NCBI RefSeq assembly: GCF_019720895.1
Contig: NZ_JAHKSH010000005.1
Location: 186,001-250,000, forward strand
Source: Microbacterium salitolerans
Lineage (GTDB): Bacteria > Actinomycetota > Actinomycetes > Actinomycetales > Microbacteriaceae
Length of the DNA stretch: 64,000 nt
Direction: 5' to 3'
Shown here piece by piece: positions 51,235-58,698 of the stretch. Position numbers and translations under genes: made by a program. A model generated the notes under the pieces. The model was not told the origin of the DNA, made no database searches, and was given only the letters and a program-made list of their open reading frames with translations. Each line of letters begins with the position of its first letter. Position 1 is the first letter of the stretch.

Positions 51235-52457
51235 CGCAGTTCCTCCGTGATCGAGCGCGGGGTCATCCAGCGCGTGGTCTCCGTCCGTGCGACGACGCGG
51301 CCGCGCGAGATCACGACGCGATCCGCGGGCGCCGTCGCCACCGCCTCGGCGAGCGAAGCGGCGCGCACGGCGAGCAGGTCGGCGCGCTTCCCCACGTCGA
51401 CGCCGGCGGCGGGACGCCCCATGACGGCGCGCGCCCCGGACGAGACGGCCTCCCATGCCTCGTCGACCGGCACATGCGCGGCGGTCACGAGCAGCATCGC
51501 CGTCTCGAACGCGTCGGCGCGCCCCATCGGGTTGAACGGGTCGCGGATGTTGTCCCCGCCGGCAGCCGTGAGGATCCCCGCCCGGCGCATGCGGTTCACG
51601 GGCGCGATGCCGCGAGGCGTCGCGACGGGGTCGTCCCATCCCTGCAGATACAGGTTCGTGATCGGGTTCGCGATGACGCCGATCCCGGCCTCGGCCACTG
51701 TGCGGAGAAGCGGCTCCAGTTCGTCGTCGGGAAGCATCGACTGTCGCACGCAGTGGCCGGCGGTCCTGGTCGCCTGCCACGTTCGCGTGCGAGCGGCGAG
51801 GATCTCGAGGGTGCCGCCGTGATGGAGCGCCTCATCCGCGTGGATGTCGATGCCGACGCCACGGCGCTCGGCGGCGTCCAGCAGGCGGTCGAGGTCGGCG
51901 GCCTCGTCGTCTGCGAGGTGCGGCGCGCCTCCGACGAGGTCGGCTCCCGCGTCGAGCGCGGCGTCGAGACGTCCGGGGTCGAGGTCGCGCGCGGCCAGCG
52001 CCACGATCTCGACGTCGACGGCTCCCGCGAACTCGTCTCGCGCGCGGACGATCGCCTCGACTCCCCGGGTCGGATCCCCCTCGGCGGGCACGTCGACGTG
52101 CGTGCGGATCGCGGTCGTGCCGTTGCGCAGGTACTGCTCGATCGCGCGCGTCGCCCGACCGTGGATTTCGTCGACGTCGATTGTGGCGTCGTAGTCGCGC
52201 CACGAGGCGATCGCGGTCGGGAGATCGCCCGACGCGGGGCGGATCGCGTCCCAGGACAGCGCCTTGTCGAGATGCGCGTGCGGTTCAGCGGGGGCAGTGA
52301 GCAGGAGCATCCCCGAGAGGTCGAGGTCGCCGGGCAGCAGGTCGCCGTCGAATGCGGGCGCGACATCGGCGACACGACCGCCCTCGAGGATCGCGTCGAC
52401 GACGCGTCCGTCGGACAGCGTGGCTCCGCGCAGTCGCCGAGGGTTCGGATTTTCCAT
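51231..52457 (-). CDS. Cytosine-deaminase-like amidohydrolase
   Basis: A 408-residue metal-dependent amidohydrolase of the CodA/AtzC branch. Metal His60 and His62 in EPHAHLDKAL, then RTHVDVP, GIDIHADEALHHGG, TAGHCVRQ and AAGGDNIRDPF supply the other ligands and the catalytic Asp. It deaminates or hydrolyses a heterocycle or an N-substituted amine. First gene of the seven-gene operon and next to a 19-base palindromic operator. ATG 52457 chosen; GTG 52466 is possible. Confidence 0.86.
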   Translation of the reverse strand: MENPNPRRLRGATLSDGRVVDAILEGGRVADVAPAFDGDLLPGDLDLSGMLLLTAPAEPHAHLDKALSWDAIRPASGDLPTAIASWRDYDATIDVDEIHGRATRAIEQYLRNGTTAIRTHVDVPAEGDPTRGVEAIVRARDEFAGAVDVEIVALAARDLDPGRLDAALDAGADLVGGAPHLADDEAADLDRLLDAAERRGVGIDIHADEALHHGGTLEILAARTRTWQATRTAGHCVRQSMLPDDELEPLLRTVAEAGIGVIANPITNLYLQGWDDPVATPRGIAPVNRMRRAGILTAAGGDNIRDPFNPMGRADAFETAMLLVTAAHVPVDEAWEAVSSGARAVMGRPAAGVDVGKRADLLAVRAASLAEAVATAPADRVVISRGRVVARTETTRWMTPRSITEELR

Positions 52458-52481
52458 GTGGTACACCTGAAGATCGAAGGA

Positions 52482-52500
52482 ATGTTGATGTGGTCAACAT
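52482..52500. promoter_or_regulatory. Palindromic operator between the heterocycle operon and the XRE regulator
   Basis: ATGTTGA-N5-TCAACAT, a perfect 7-base dyad in the 115-base divergent gap. A TTGACC hexamer inside it on the minus strand and TTGATG on the plus strand could be -35 elements, but matching -10 sequences are weak. The XRE-cupin protein is the obvious candidate binder. Confidence 0.65.
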
Positions 52501-52572
52501 CCGCGAACCTAGGCGCACGATGTTTCCTCATCGTTTCGATCGGGAGAGCCGCGTGCAACGAAGAGAGGTGCC

Positions 52573-53142
52573 ATGACAGATCTCGACCCGCCGCAGCTCG
52601 GCGACGCCATTCGCGCCCGCAGGAAGGCCCTGGGCATGACCATCGTGCAGCTCGCCGAACGAGCCGCTCTGTCTCACCCGTTCGTGAGCCAGCTCGAGCG
52701 GGGCCGGGCGAATCCGAGCTTCGACTCGCTCGGCCGCCTCGCACACGCCCTGGGCACGAGCCAGATCGAACTGCTCAGCGGAACGGCCCTCGACTCCGCG
52801 AGCGCCGGTCTCGGAGCGTTCGGCGCCGGGTCGGCGCGCATGCTCACGCACGGAGACACGCGCTTCAGCGTCATCGAATCCGCGGGCGCGAACACCGACC
52901 TCGGCGACTTCTATGAGCACCCCGAAGACGAGTTCATCACCGTCATCGCCGGATCCGTCGTCCTCGAGCTCGGCGCCGATCGGCTCCTCATCGACGAGGG
53001 TGATTCGCGCTACTTCGCTGGGGGGACGCCCCACCGCTGGGGCAGTCCCGACGGATCCCCGTATCGCCTCCTCGTCGTCAAGGAGCGCCGGCGCGAAGCC
53101 GACGCGCCTGCGGGATCGGACGAAGAGGGTGCCGCAGGATGA
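52573..53142 (+). CDS. XRE family regulator with cupin domain
   Basis: A 189-residue regulator: HTH_XRE domain at about 8-65 (IRARRKALGMTIVQLAERAALS then FVSQLERGRANPSF), then a cupin sensor domain at about 105-175 (EHPEDEFITVIAGSVVLELG, GDSRYFAGGTPHRWG). This class (PuuR/SutR-like) senses small metabolites. It is divergent from the seven-gene operon and shares its operator region. A strong AGAGAGG precedes ATG 52573. It overlaps the reductase gene by ATGA. Confidence 0.9.
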   Translation: MTDLDPPQLGDAIRARRKALGMTIVQLAERAALSHPFVSQLERGRANPSFDSLGRLAHALGTSQIELLSGTALDSASAGLGAFGAGSARMLTHGDTRFSVIESAGANTDLGDFYEHPEDEFITVIAGSVVLELGADRLLIDEGDSRYFAGGTPHRWGSPDGSPYRLLVVKERRREADAPAGSDEEGAAG

Positions 53143-54092
53143 GCTTCTTCAGCGACATCGAGCGCGAACTCGTCGTCACCGCGCGCACGCCGGTCGCAGA
53201 GTCTGTCGTCGCGCTGGAGCTCCGCGCGCCGAACGGACGCCCGCTTCCCGCGTGGATACCGGGCGCGCATATCGATCTCGTTCTCGCCGATGGGCTCGTG
53301 CGTCAGTACTCGCTCTGCTCCTCCCCTGACGATCGCGACGCATGGCGTGTGGCGGTTCTACGCGACGACGACGGCCGCGGCGGGTCCGTCGCCGCGCACG
53401 ACCTGCGCGCAGGCGACCGCGTCCGGGCACGCGGTCCCCGCAGCGGCTTCGGGTTCGAGACGCCGCGCGCGAGAGAGCGCGTCTGCTTCATCGCCGGTGG
53501 AATCGGGATCACGCCCATCCTCCCGATGGTGCGGGCCGCGGAGGCCGCGGGCGCCGACTGGACCCTCGACTACTCCGTGCGCACGCGCGCCGCGCTGCCG
53601 TTCGCCGACGAGCTCGCCGCGCGCGGCGATCGCGTGCGCATCCATGTCTCCGGCGAGGGCGGACGCGCGGATCTCAGCCAGATCGTCGTCGACGCCGGCG
53701 ATGCCCCGGTCTGGGCGTGCGGTCCCGAGCGCATGCTCGGCGCGCTGCGGGAGGCCACGGGCCCCGACGCGCGGCTCCACGTGGAGCCGTTCACGACGGG
53801 TAACCTGCCGAGCGCCGTGCGCCGCGAGCCGTTCGACGTCGAGGTGATGTCGTCCGGGCAGGTCCTGACCGTGCCCGCCGACCGATCGGTCCTCGACGTA
53901 CTCGAGGACAACGACGTGTTCGTCCTCTCGTCGTGCCGCGAGGGGACATGCGGAACCTGCGAGACCGTGGTCGTCGACGGCGAGGTCGACCACCGCGATC
54001 GCGTGCTCAGCGAGGCCGAGCGCGCATCGAGCCCAGTGATGATGGTGTGCGTCTCCCGTGCCGCGTGCCCGCGGATCGTGCTCGACCTCTGA
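53139..54092 (+). CDS. PDR/VanB-type oxygenase reductase (FMN, NAD, 2Fe-2S)
   Basis: A 317-residue phthalate-dioxygenase-reductase-type protein. Flavin site RQYSLCSSP, NAD-binding AGGIGITPILPM, WACGPERML, then a plant-type ferredoxin domain with the cluster SSCREGTCGTC and a distant fourth Cys. It passes electrons from NAD(P)H to an oxygenase, such as a Rieske oxygenase or P450. No oxygenase gene lies in the window, so its partner is missing or distant. Coupling to the XRE gene (ATGA) links it to the divergent operon. Confidence 0.9.
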   Translation: MSFFSDIERELVVTARTPVAESVVALELRAPNGRPLPAWIPGAHIDLVLADGLVRQYSLCSSPDDRDAWRVAVLRDDDGRGGSVAAHDLRAGDRVRARGPRSGFGFETPRARERVCFIAGGIGITPILPMVRAAEAAGADWTLDYSVRTRAALPFADELAARGDRVRIHVSGEGGRADLSQIVVDAGDAPVWACGPERMLGALREATGPDARLHVEPFTTGNLPSAVRREPFDVEVMSSGQVLTVPADRSVLDVLEDNDVFVLSSCREGTCGTCETVVVDGEVDHRDRVLSEAERASSPVMMVCVSRAACPRIVLDL

Positions 54093-54096
54093 GCCG

Positions 54097-55398
54097 TCAG
54101 CGCCCGACGCGCGCCCGCAGCGCCGCCGTGATCTCCGCCTCCTCAGCGGAGACGAGCCTGTAGTCGCGGACGACGAACCGTCCCGCGACGATCACGTGCC
54201 GCGGCCGCCGCCCGGGCGACATCCACAGCAGCCCGGCGACCGGATCCGCACTGCCCGCGTCGGAGACTCCGGACACGTCCCACACGCAGATGTCCGCCGA
54301 CATTCCGGGAGCCAGCCCGCCGAGGTCGTCGCGGCCGAGCCCCGCAGCGGATCCGGACGTCGCCGCGGTCAGCAGGTCCCGCGCGTCGAGCTGGGTCCCG
54401 ACGAGACCCGAGACCTGCATCGCGAGCCGAGCATCGGCGAGGAGATGGCCGGCATCATTGCTGCCGCCGCCCGAGGTTCCGAGGCCGACTCCGATGCCGG
54501 CGTCGAGCAGCGCCCGCACGGGCGAGATCCCCCACCCCATCGGCACGTCGCATCCGGGCGCGTGCGTGGCGGTCACTCTCCGATCGGCGAGCAGAGCGAT
54601 CTCGTCAGACGTCACGTCGCACAGGTGGGCGATCGTGACGTCGTCCTCGAGCCAGCCCCACTCGTCCAGCAGATCGATCGGACGCCGTCCATAGCGCGCG
54701 AGCGCGATCTCGGTATCGACCTGTTCATTCGCTTGCGTGCGACGACGGAGCCCTCGCCGGCGCGCGACGTCCGCCAGCGCGTCGAACGTCTCGCGCCGAT
54801 CGCTGTGGACGCCGGCGGGGCCGACCGCGACCTGCACCATGCCGTCGATCGACAGCCCGCCCCTCGCCGGGGCGAGCTCCTCGGCGATCGCATCGGCGCT
54901 CGCCGCGGCGACGCGCGCGTCGTCGCCCGCCGTGCCCCGCACGAACACGAGTCGTGCCCCGACTTCCCGGGCGGCGCGCGCGACGCCGTCGGCGACCTCG
55001 ATGCCGCGGTCTCGTCCGACGTCGCCCCCATCCGGCCAGTTCAGCTGATGATCCGCGACAGTCGTGACCCCGCTGAGCAGACCCTCGGCGATCGCCGCTC
55101 TGGCTGCGGCGTACGTGAGCGACCCGTCGATCGTCGCCTCGCGATAGGCCGCGGCCATCACCGGCAGCCAGTCGCGCATCGCGACCCGCCTAGTCCCGGG
55201 CAGTGTGCGGAATGCGCTCTGCATCAGGTGGTGATGCGCGTTCACGAGCCCCGGTGTGACGACGCATCCGGACACGTCGATGCGCTCGGCATCGGGAACC
55301 GCCGCCTCCACGATGTCGACCCCGGCGACATGCAGATCTCGGACGCTCTCGCCCTCCGCAGACCAGACGGACAGCGGATCGTGCAGCGTGATGCTCAT
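54097..55398 (-). CDS. Amidohydrolase, 8-oxoguanine deaminase / AtzB-like
   Basis: A 433-residue subtype-III amidohydrolase. Metal His residues are in GLVNAHHHLMQ, then VHSDRRETF, ATHAPGCDVP and GTSGGGSND (catalytic Asp). The HHHLMQ form and following FRTLPG match 8-oxoguanine deaminase and hydroxydechloroatrazine ethylaminohydrolase. It would remove an amino group from a purine- or triazine-like ring. Convergent with the reductase gene (4-base gap); with the cytosine-deaminase-like gene nearby it supports a heterocycle-degrading island. Confidence 0.84.
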   Translation of the reverse strand: MSITLHDPLSVWSAEGESVRDLHVAGVDIVEAAVPDAERIDVSGCVVTPGLVNAHHHLMQSAFRTLPGTRRVAMRDWLPVMAAAYREATIDGSLTYAAARAAIAEGLLSGVTTVADHQLNWPDGGDVGRDRGIEVADGVARAAREVGARLVFVRGTAGDDARVAAASADAIAEELAPARGGLSIDGMVQVAVGPAGVHSDRRETFDALADVARRRGLRRRTQANEQVDTEIALARYGRRPIDLLDEWGWLEDDVTIAHLCDVTSDEIALLADRRVTATHAPGCDVPMGWGISPVRALLDAGIGVGLGTSGGGSNDAGHLLADARLAMQVSGLVGTQLDARDLLTAATSGSAAGLGRDDLGGLAPGMSADICVWDVSGVSDAGSADPVAGLLWMSPGRRPRHVIVAGRFVVRDYRLVSAEEAEITAALRARVGR

Positions 55399-55433
55399 GT
55401 CGACAGAGCTATCAGACGCGCGTTGCGGTCAGA

Positions 55434-56063
55434 TCACGCCATCGACGACTGGTCGCCGTTCGTGACCCGCGACGCATCCTGCGGCGTCTGGCCCGTCACC
55501 CAGCGATGGAGCAGGCCGCGCGGCACGTCCTCGCGAGTGAGGGCGAAGGCGTGGTGGTCGCGCCAGTCGCCGTTGATGTGGATGTAGCGACGGCGGAATC
55601 CCTCGTAGCGGAACCCGAGCTTCTCGACGACGCGGATGCTCGCGGCGTTCTCGGGGCGGATGCAGATCTCCATGCGGTGCAGGTGGAGCTTCTCGAAGCA
55701 GAGGTCCGTCGCGAGCGCCACGGCCGTCGGCGTGATCCCGCGGCCCGCGAAGCGCTCGGACACCCAGTAGCCGATCGTCGCCGAAGAGAGCGAACCGCGC
55801 GCGATCCCCCACACGTTGAGCTGGCCGGCGATCTCGCCGTCGTACTCCATGACGAACGGCACACCCATGCCGTCGCGGTACTGCTGCAGGAGGCGGCGGA
55901 TGCCACTGCGCATATCCATCGACACCGCACCCTCGGGGTTCGTCGCCTCCCACGGCACGAGCCACGACCGGTTGGTCAGCAGCTCATGCTGCAGCGTGCG
56001 GGCGTCGCGGGAGCGGACGAGCCGGATGGACACCGCCCCATACGAGCTCTCGAGCGTGTCCAT
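55434..56063 (-). CDS. RimJ/RimL-type GNAT N-acetyltransferase
   Basis: A 209-residue acetyltransferase. The acetyl-CoA region is IGYWVSERFAGRGITPTAVAL, then LHLHRMEICIRPENAASIRVVEKLGF, typical of RimJ/RimL and ribosomal-protein alanine acetyltransferases. YIHINGDWRDHHAFAL near the end is also a family feature. The substrate could be a ribosomal protein N-terminus or a small molecule. ATG 56063 selected; the frame stays open further upstream into galU but without the domain. Confidence 0.86.
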   Translation of the reverse strand: MDTLESSYGAVSIRLVRSRDARTLQHELLTNRSWLVPWEATNPEGAVSMDMRSGIRRLLQQYRDGMGVPFVMEYDGEIAGQLNVWGIARGSLSSATIGYWVSERFAGRGITPTAVALATDLCFEKLHLHRMEICIRPENAASIRVVEKLGFRYEGFRRRYIHINGDWRDHHAFALTREDVPRGLLHRWVTGQTPQDASRVTNGDQSSMA

Positions 56064-56109
56064 CCGGCTCTCCTTGCGACGGCGGGCGCACGTCAAGCGC
56101 CCTCGATGC

Positions 56110-56997
56110 CTAGAGCGTAGCGGCGAACTCTTTGATCCAGGGACGCAGCTCGGGGCCGAGATCCTCGCGGTCGCTCGCGAGCTGCATGATCGCCTTGATG
56201 TAGTCGAGCTTGTCGCCGGTGTCGTAGCGGCGTCCCCGGAAGATGACGCCGTAGACGTCGACGTCGCCGTCGTCGGTCGCGACCTCCTTGAGCGCGTCGG
56301 TGAGCTGGATCTCGTTGCCCTTGCCCGGCTCCGTGTGCTCGAGAACGGGGAAGATCTCGGGCGTGAGGAGGTAGCGGCCGATGATCGCGAGGTTCGAGGG
56401 CGCGTCCTCCTTCGCGGGCTTCTCGACGAGGTCGAGCACCTTGACGACATCGGGGTCGTCGGTCTTCTCGACGGAGGCGCAGCCGTACATGCTGATGGTG
56501 TCGGGGTCGACCTCCATCAGCGCCACGACCATCGCCTTCTTCTTCTCATACGTCTCGATCATCTTCGGGAGCAGCGGGTCGCGCTCGTCGATGAGATCGT
56601 CGCCGAGCATGACGGCGAACGGCGCGTCGCCCACGTGCTGCTTCGCACGATAGACGGCGTGACCGAGGCCCTTCGGCTCGCCCTGACGCAGCAGGTGCAC
56701 GTCGGCGAGGTCGCTCGACTTGCGCACGTTGCCGAGCTTCGTGTCGTCGCCCTTCGCCGTGAGCTTCTCTTCGAGCTCGGGAACCGAGTCGAAGTGATTG
56801 GCGATCGCGTTCTTGTTGCGGCCGATGATCATCAGCACGTCGCGGATCCCGGCCGCGACGGCTTCCTCGACGACGTACTGGATCGCCGGCTTGTCCACGA
56901 CCGGAAGCATCTCCTTGGGAGTCGCCTTGGTCGCGGGGAGGAAGCGGGTGCCGAGACCCGCAACCGGCATGACGGCCTTGATCTTCGCAGGTTCCAT
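56110..56997 (-). CDS. galU: UTP-glucose-1-phosphate uridylyltransferase
   Basis: Makes UDP-glucose for cell-wall and trehalose metabolism. The 295-residue protein has the nucleotide motif GLGTRFLPATKATPKEM at about 14-30, KPAIQYVVEEA, VMLGDDLI with the metal Asp, and VEKPAKEDAPSNLAIIGRY. All are standard GalU features. It is the first gene before the GNAT gene on the minus strand (46-base gap) and divergent from the cyclo-ligase gene. Confidence 0.96.
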   Translation of the reverse strand: MEPAKIKAVMPVAGLGTRFLPATKATPKEMLPVVDKPAIQYVVEEAVAAGIRDVLMIIGRNKNAIANHFDSVPELEEKLTAKGDDTKLGNVRKSSDLADVHLLRQGEPKGLGHAVYRAKQHVGDAPFAVMLGDDLIDERDPLLPKMIETYEKKKAMVVALMEVDPDTISMYGCASVEKTDDPDVVKVLDLVEKPAKEDAPSNLAIIGRYLLTPEIFPVLEHTEPGKGNEIQLTDALKEVATDDGDVDVYGVIFRGRRYDTGDKLDYIKAIMQLASDREDLGPELRPWIKEFAATL

Positions 56998-57071
56998 GAC
57001 GGTAACGATACGTGACGTCCGTCGCGATTCCCGTCTCTCGCTCCCCCGCCCGTCGCACTTAGTCTCGAGTC

Positions 57072-57653
57072 ATGACGGAATCGATCGGCGAGGCGAAGCG
57101 CGCGCTCCGGGCGCGGATCCGCTCATCACGAGACGTGCGGCCCGCGGCGAAGCGGATCGAGGCCGAGGACGGAATCCGCACGCAGGGCTCCGCTCTCGTC
57201 GCGCGCACACGCGCGCGCACGGTCGCGTGCTTCCTTTCCGCCCCCGCCGAACCCCCGACGCGCGCCCTTCTCGCCGACATGGCGGACCAGGGGATCCGCG
57301 TGCTGCTGCCGATCAGCGGGGCGAACGGACGCCTCGACTGGGCGCTCGACACGGGCGAGGAGCGCGCATCGCACCTGGGCGTCCCCGAACCGGCCGGCGA
57401 GCCGCTCGGCGCCCCCGCACTCGAGGAGGCCGACCTGATCCTCGCCCCTGCCGCCGCCGTCGACACGTCGGGTCAGCGCCTCGGGTGGGGGCGCGGCTAC
57501 TACGACCGCGCGCTCTCGGCCCTCCGCACACGGCCGCCCGTCTACGCCGTGATCTATGATCTGGAGGTGGTCGACCGCGTTCCCCACGAGGCACACGACG
57601 TGCCGATGACGGGGGCCGTCACGCCGACCCGCACGCTGTCGTTCGATCGCTGA
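57072..57653 (+). CDS. 5-formyltetrahydrofolate cyclo-ligase
   Basis: ATP-dependent conversion of 5-formyl-THF to 5,10-methenyl-THF. The 193-residue protein has the basic N-terminal KRALRARIRSSRD, the ATP-binding LGWGRGYYDRAL near residue 140, and VPHEAHDVPM at the end, as usual for the family. A possible -10 TAGTCT lies 6 bases before ATG 57072, which could make the mRNA leaderless. It likely leads a transcript with the FmdB-type and mscL genes. Confidence 0.93.
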   Translation: MTESIGEAKRALRARIRSSRDVRPAAKRIEAEDGIRTQGSALVARTRARTVACFLSAPAEPPTRALLADMADQGIRVLLPISGANGRLDWALDTGEERASHLGVPEPAGEPLGAPALEEADLILAPAAAVDTSGQRLGWGRGYYDRALSALRTRPPVYAVIYDLEVVDRVPHEAHDVPMTGAVTPTRTLSFDR

Positions 57654-57703
57654 ACGGCGCGCCTTCGGGCGGGCACGGAGCGATCCCGCCGAGAGAGGCA
57701 TCC

Positions 57704-57982
57704 ATGCCCACATACGCCTATGCCTGCAAGGACTGCGCGCACGCCTTCGATGCCGTCCAGTCGTTCAGCGAAGAATCGCTCACCGCATGCCCCCAGTGCG
57801 ACGGGACGCTGCGCAAGCAGTACGGATCCATCGGCGTCACGTTCAACGGAGCCGGCTTCTATCGCACCGACTCGCGCGCCACGACGCCGTCGTCCGGCGC
57901 GGACGCTGGCTCATCCGCCTCGAGCAGTGCATCATCTTCTTCGGCGGCGCCTGCGGCGACCGCCGCTTCGACGGGCGAGTGA
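57704..57982 (+). CDS. FmdB family zinc ribbon protein
   Basis: A 92-residue protein. The first 50 residues form the zinc ribbon with two CxxC pairs (YACKDCAHAF and TACPQCDGTL) and the motif GVTFNGAGFYRTD. The tail is low-complexity Ser/Ala. Family members are common regulators or RNA/protein interaction factors of unknown exact role. It lies 50 bases after the cyclo-ligase gene, and in actinobacteria the FmdB-mscL neighbourhood is frequent. Confidence 0.88.
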   Translation: MPTYAYACKDCAHAFDAVQSFSEESLTACPQCDGTLRKQYGSIGVTFNGAGFYRTDSRATTPSSGADAGSSASSSASSSSAAPAATAASTGE

Positions 57983-57985
57983 TCG

Positions 57986-58015
57986 TTCGCCCGTCCTGAC
58001 CGAGAGACGGGCGAA
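57986..58015 (+). terminator. Short hairpin between fmdB-type gene and mscL
   Basis: A 10-base stem TTCGCCCGTC/GACGGGCGAA with a 10-base loop, 3 bases after the stop. No T-tract; it may be an attenuating or mRNA-stability structure rather than a full terminator. Confidence 0.4.
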
Positions 58016-58036
58016 GAGCCCAGAGGAGATACCTGC

Positions 58037-58441
58037 ATGTTCCAGGGTTTCAAAGAGTTCATCATGCGCGGGAACGTCGTCGAGCTGGCGGTCGCGGTCG
58101 TCATCGGCACGGCGTTCACCGCGATCGTCACGGCCATCGTCGAGTCGATCGTCAACCCCCTCATCGCGCTGTTCTTCTCGGCGGACAGCCTCGCCGAGGC
58201 GCTCCAGGTCGAGGTCCCGGCGTTCTTCGGCGACGGCGTGTCCACCTTCGCGTTCGGCGCGGTGATCGCGGCTCTCGTGAACTTCCTGGCGGTCGCCGTC
58301 GTCGTCTATGTCGCCCTCGTGCTGCCGATGAACAAGCTGGCTGAACGGCGCGCCGCCGGCGCACCCGAAGAGGAGGTCCCGCTCACGCAGGAGGAGCTCC
58401 TCACCGAGATCCGCGACCTTCTCGCCCAGCAGAAGGCATAG
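58037..58441 (+). CDS. mscL: Large-conductance mechanosensitive channel
   Basis: Opens under membrane tension to release solutes on osmotic downshock. The 134-residue protein has the conserved N-terminus FKEFIMRGNVVELAVAVVIGTAF forming helix S1 and TM1, a periplasmic loop, TM2 (GAVIAALVNFLAVAVVVY) and a charged C-terminal helix. A GAGGAGA Shine-Dalgarno precedes ATG 58037. A strong terminator follows. Confidence 0.96.
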   Translation: MFQGFKEFIMRGNVVELAVAVVIGTAFTAIVTAIVESIVNPLIALFFSADSLAEALQVEVPAFFGDGVSTFAFGAVIAALVNFLAVAVVVYVALVLPMNKLAERRAAGAPEEEVPLTQEELLTEIRDLLAQQKA

Positions 58442-58449
58442 CCCTCGTC

Positions 58450-58492
58450 ACGCAGATGGCGCCGTCCCGAATCGGGACGGCGCCATCTGCGT
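58450..58492. terminator. Bidirectional hairpin terminator after mscL
   Basis: A perfect 20-base stem starting CGCAGATGGCGCCGTCCCG with a 3-base loop, between the convergent mscL and the 67-residue small gene. Confidence 0.88.
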
Positions 58493-58494
58493 GC

Positions 58495-58698
58495 TCAGGA
58501 GTAGTGCGGCGGGACATCCTGGCGCAGGCGGGCGTCGTTCGGCCCCCGGAAGCCCGACGGATCCACCGGATCCGGCTTGTCGCCACGCAGCGTCGCCTCG
58601 GCCTCCGAGTCGGCGAGCGTGCCCTCGACGCGCGTGAGCCGGGCACGACGGGATCCGCGCACCCGCTCGACGCGCTGTCGGGGCTCGTCGTCAGACAC
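58495..58698 (-). CDS. Small unknown protein coupled to the helicase-like gene
   Basis: A 67-residue hydrophilic, highly charged protein (rich in Arg, Asp, Glu). Its GTG start (58698) overlaps the end of the large helicase-like gene by 8 bases (GTGTCTGA), so it would be translated by coupling. The C-terminus DPSGFRGPNDARLRQDVPPHY looks structured enough to be conserved. No family recognised. The strong terminator just after its stop supports it as the true end of this transcript. Confidence 0.6.
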   Translation of the reverse strand: MSDDEPRQRVERVRGSRRARLTRVEGTLADSEAEATLRGDKPDPVDPSGFRGPNDARLRQDVPPHYS

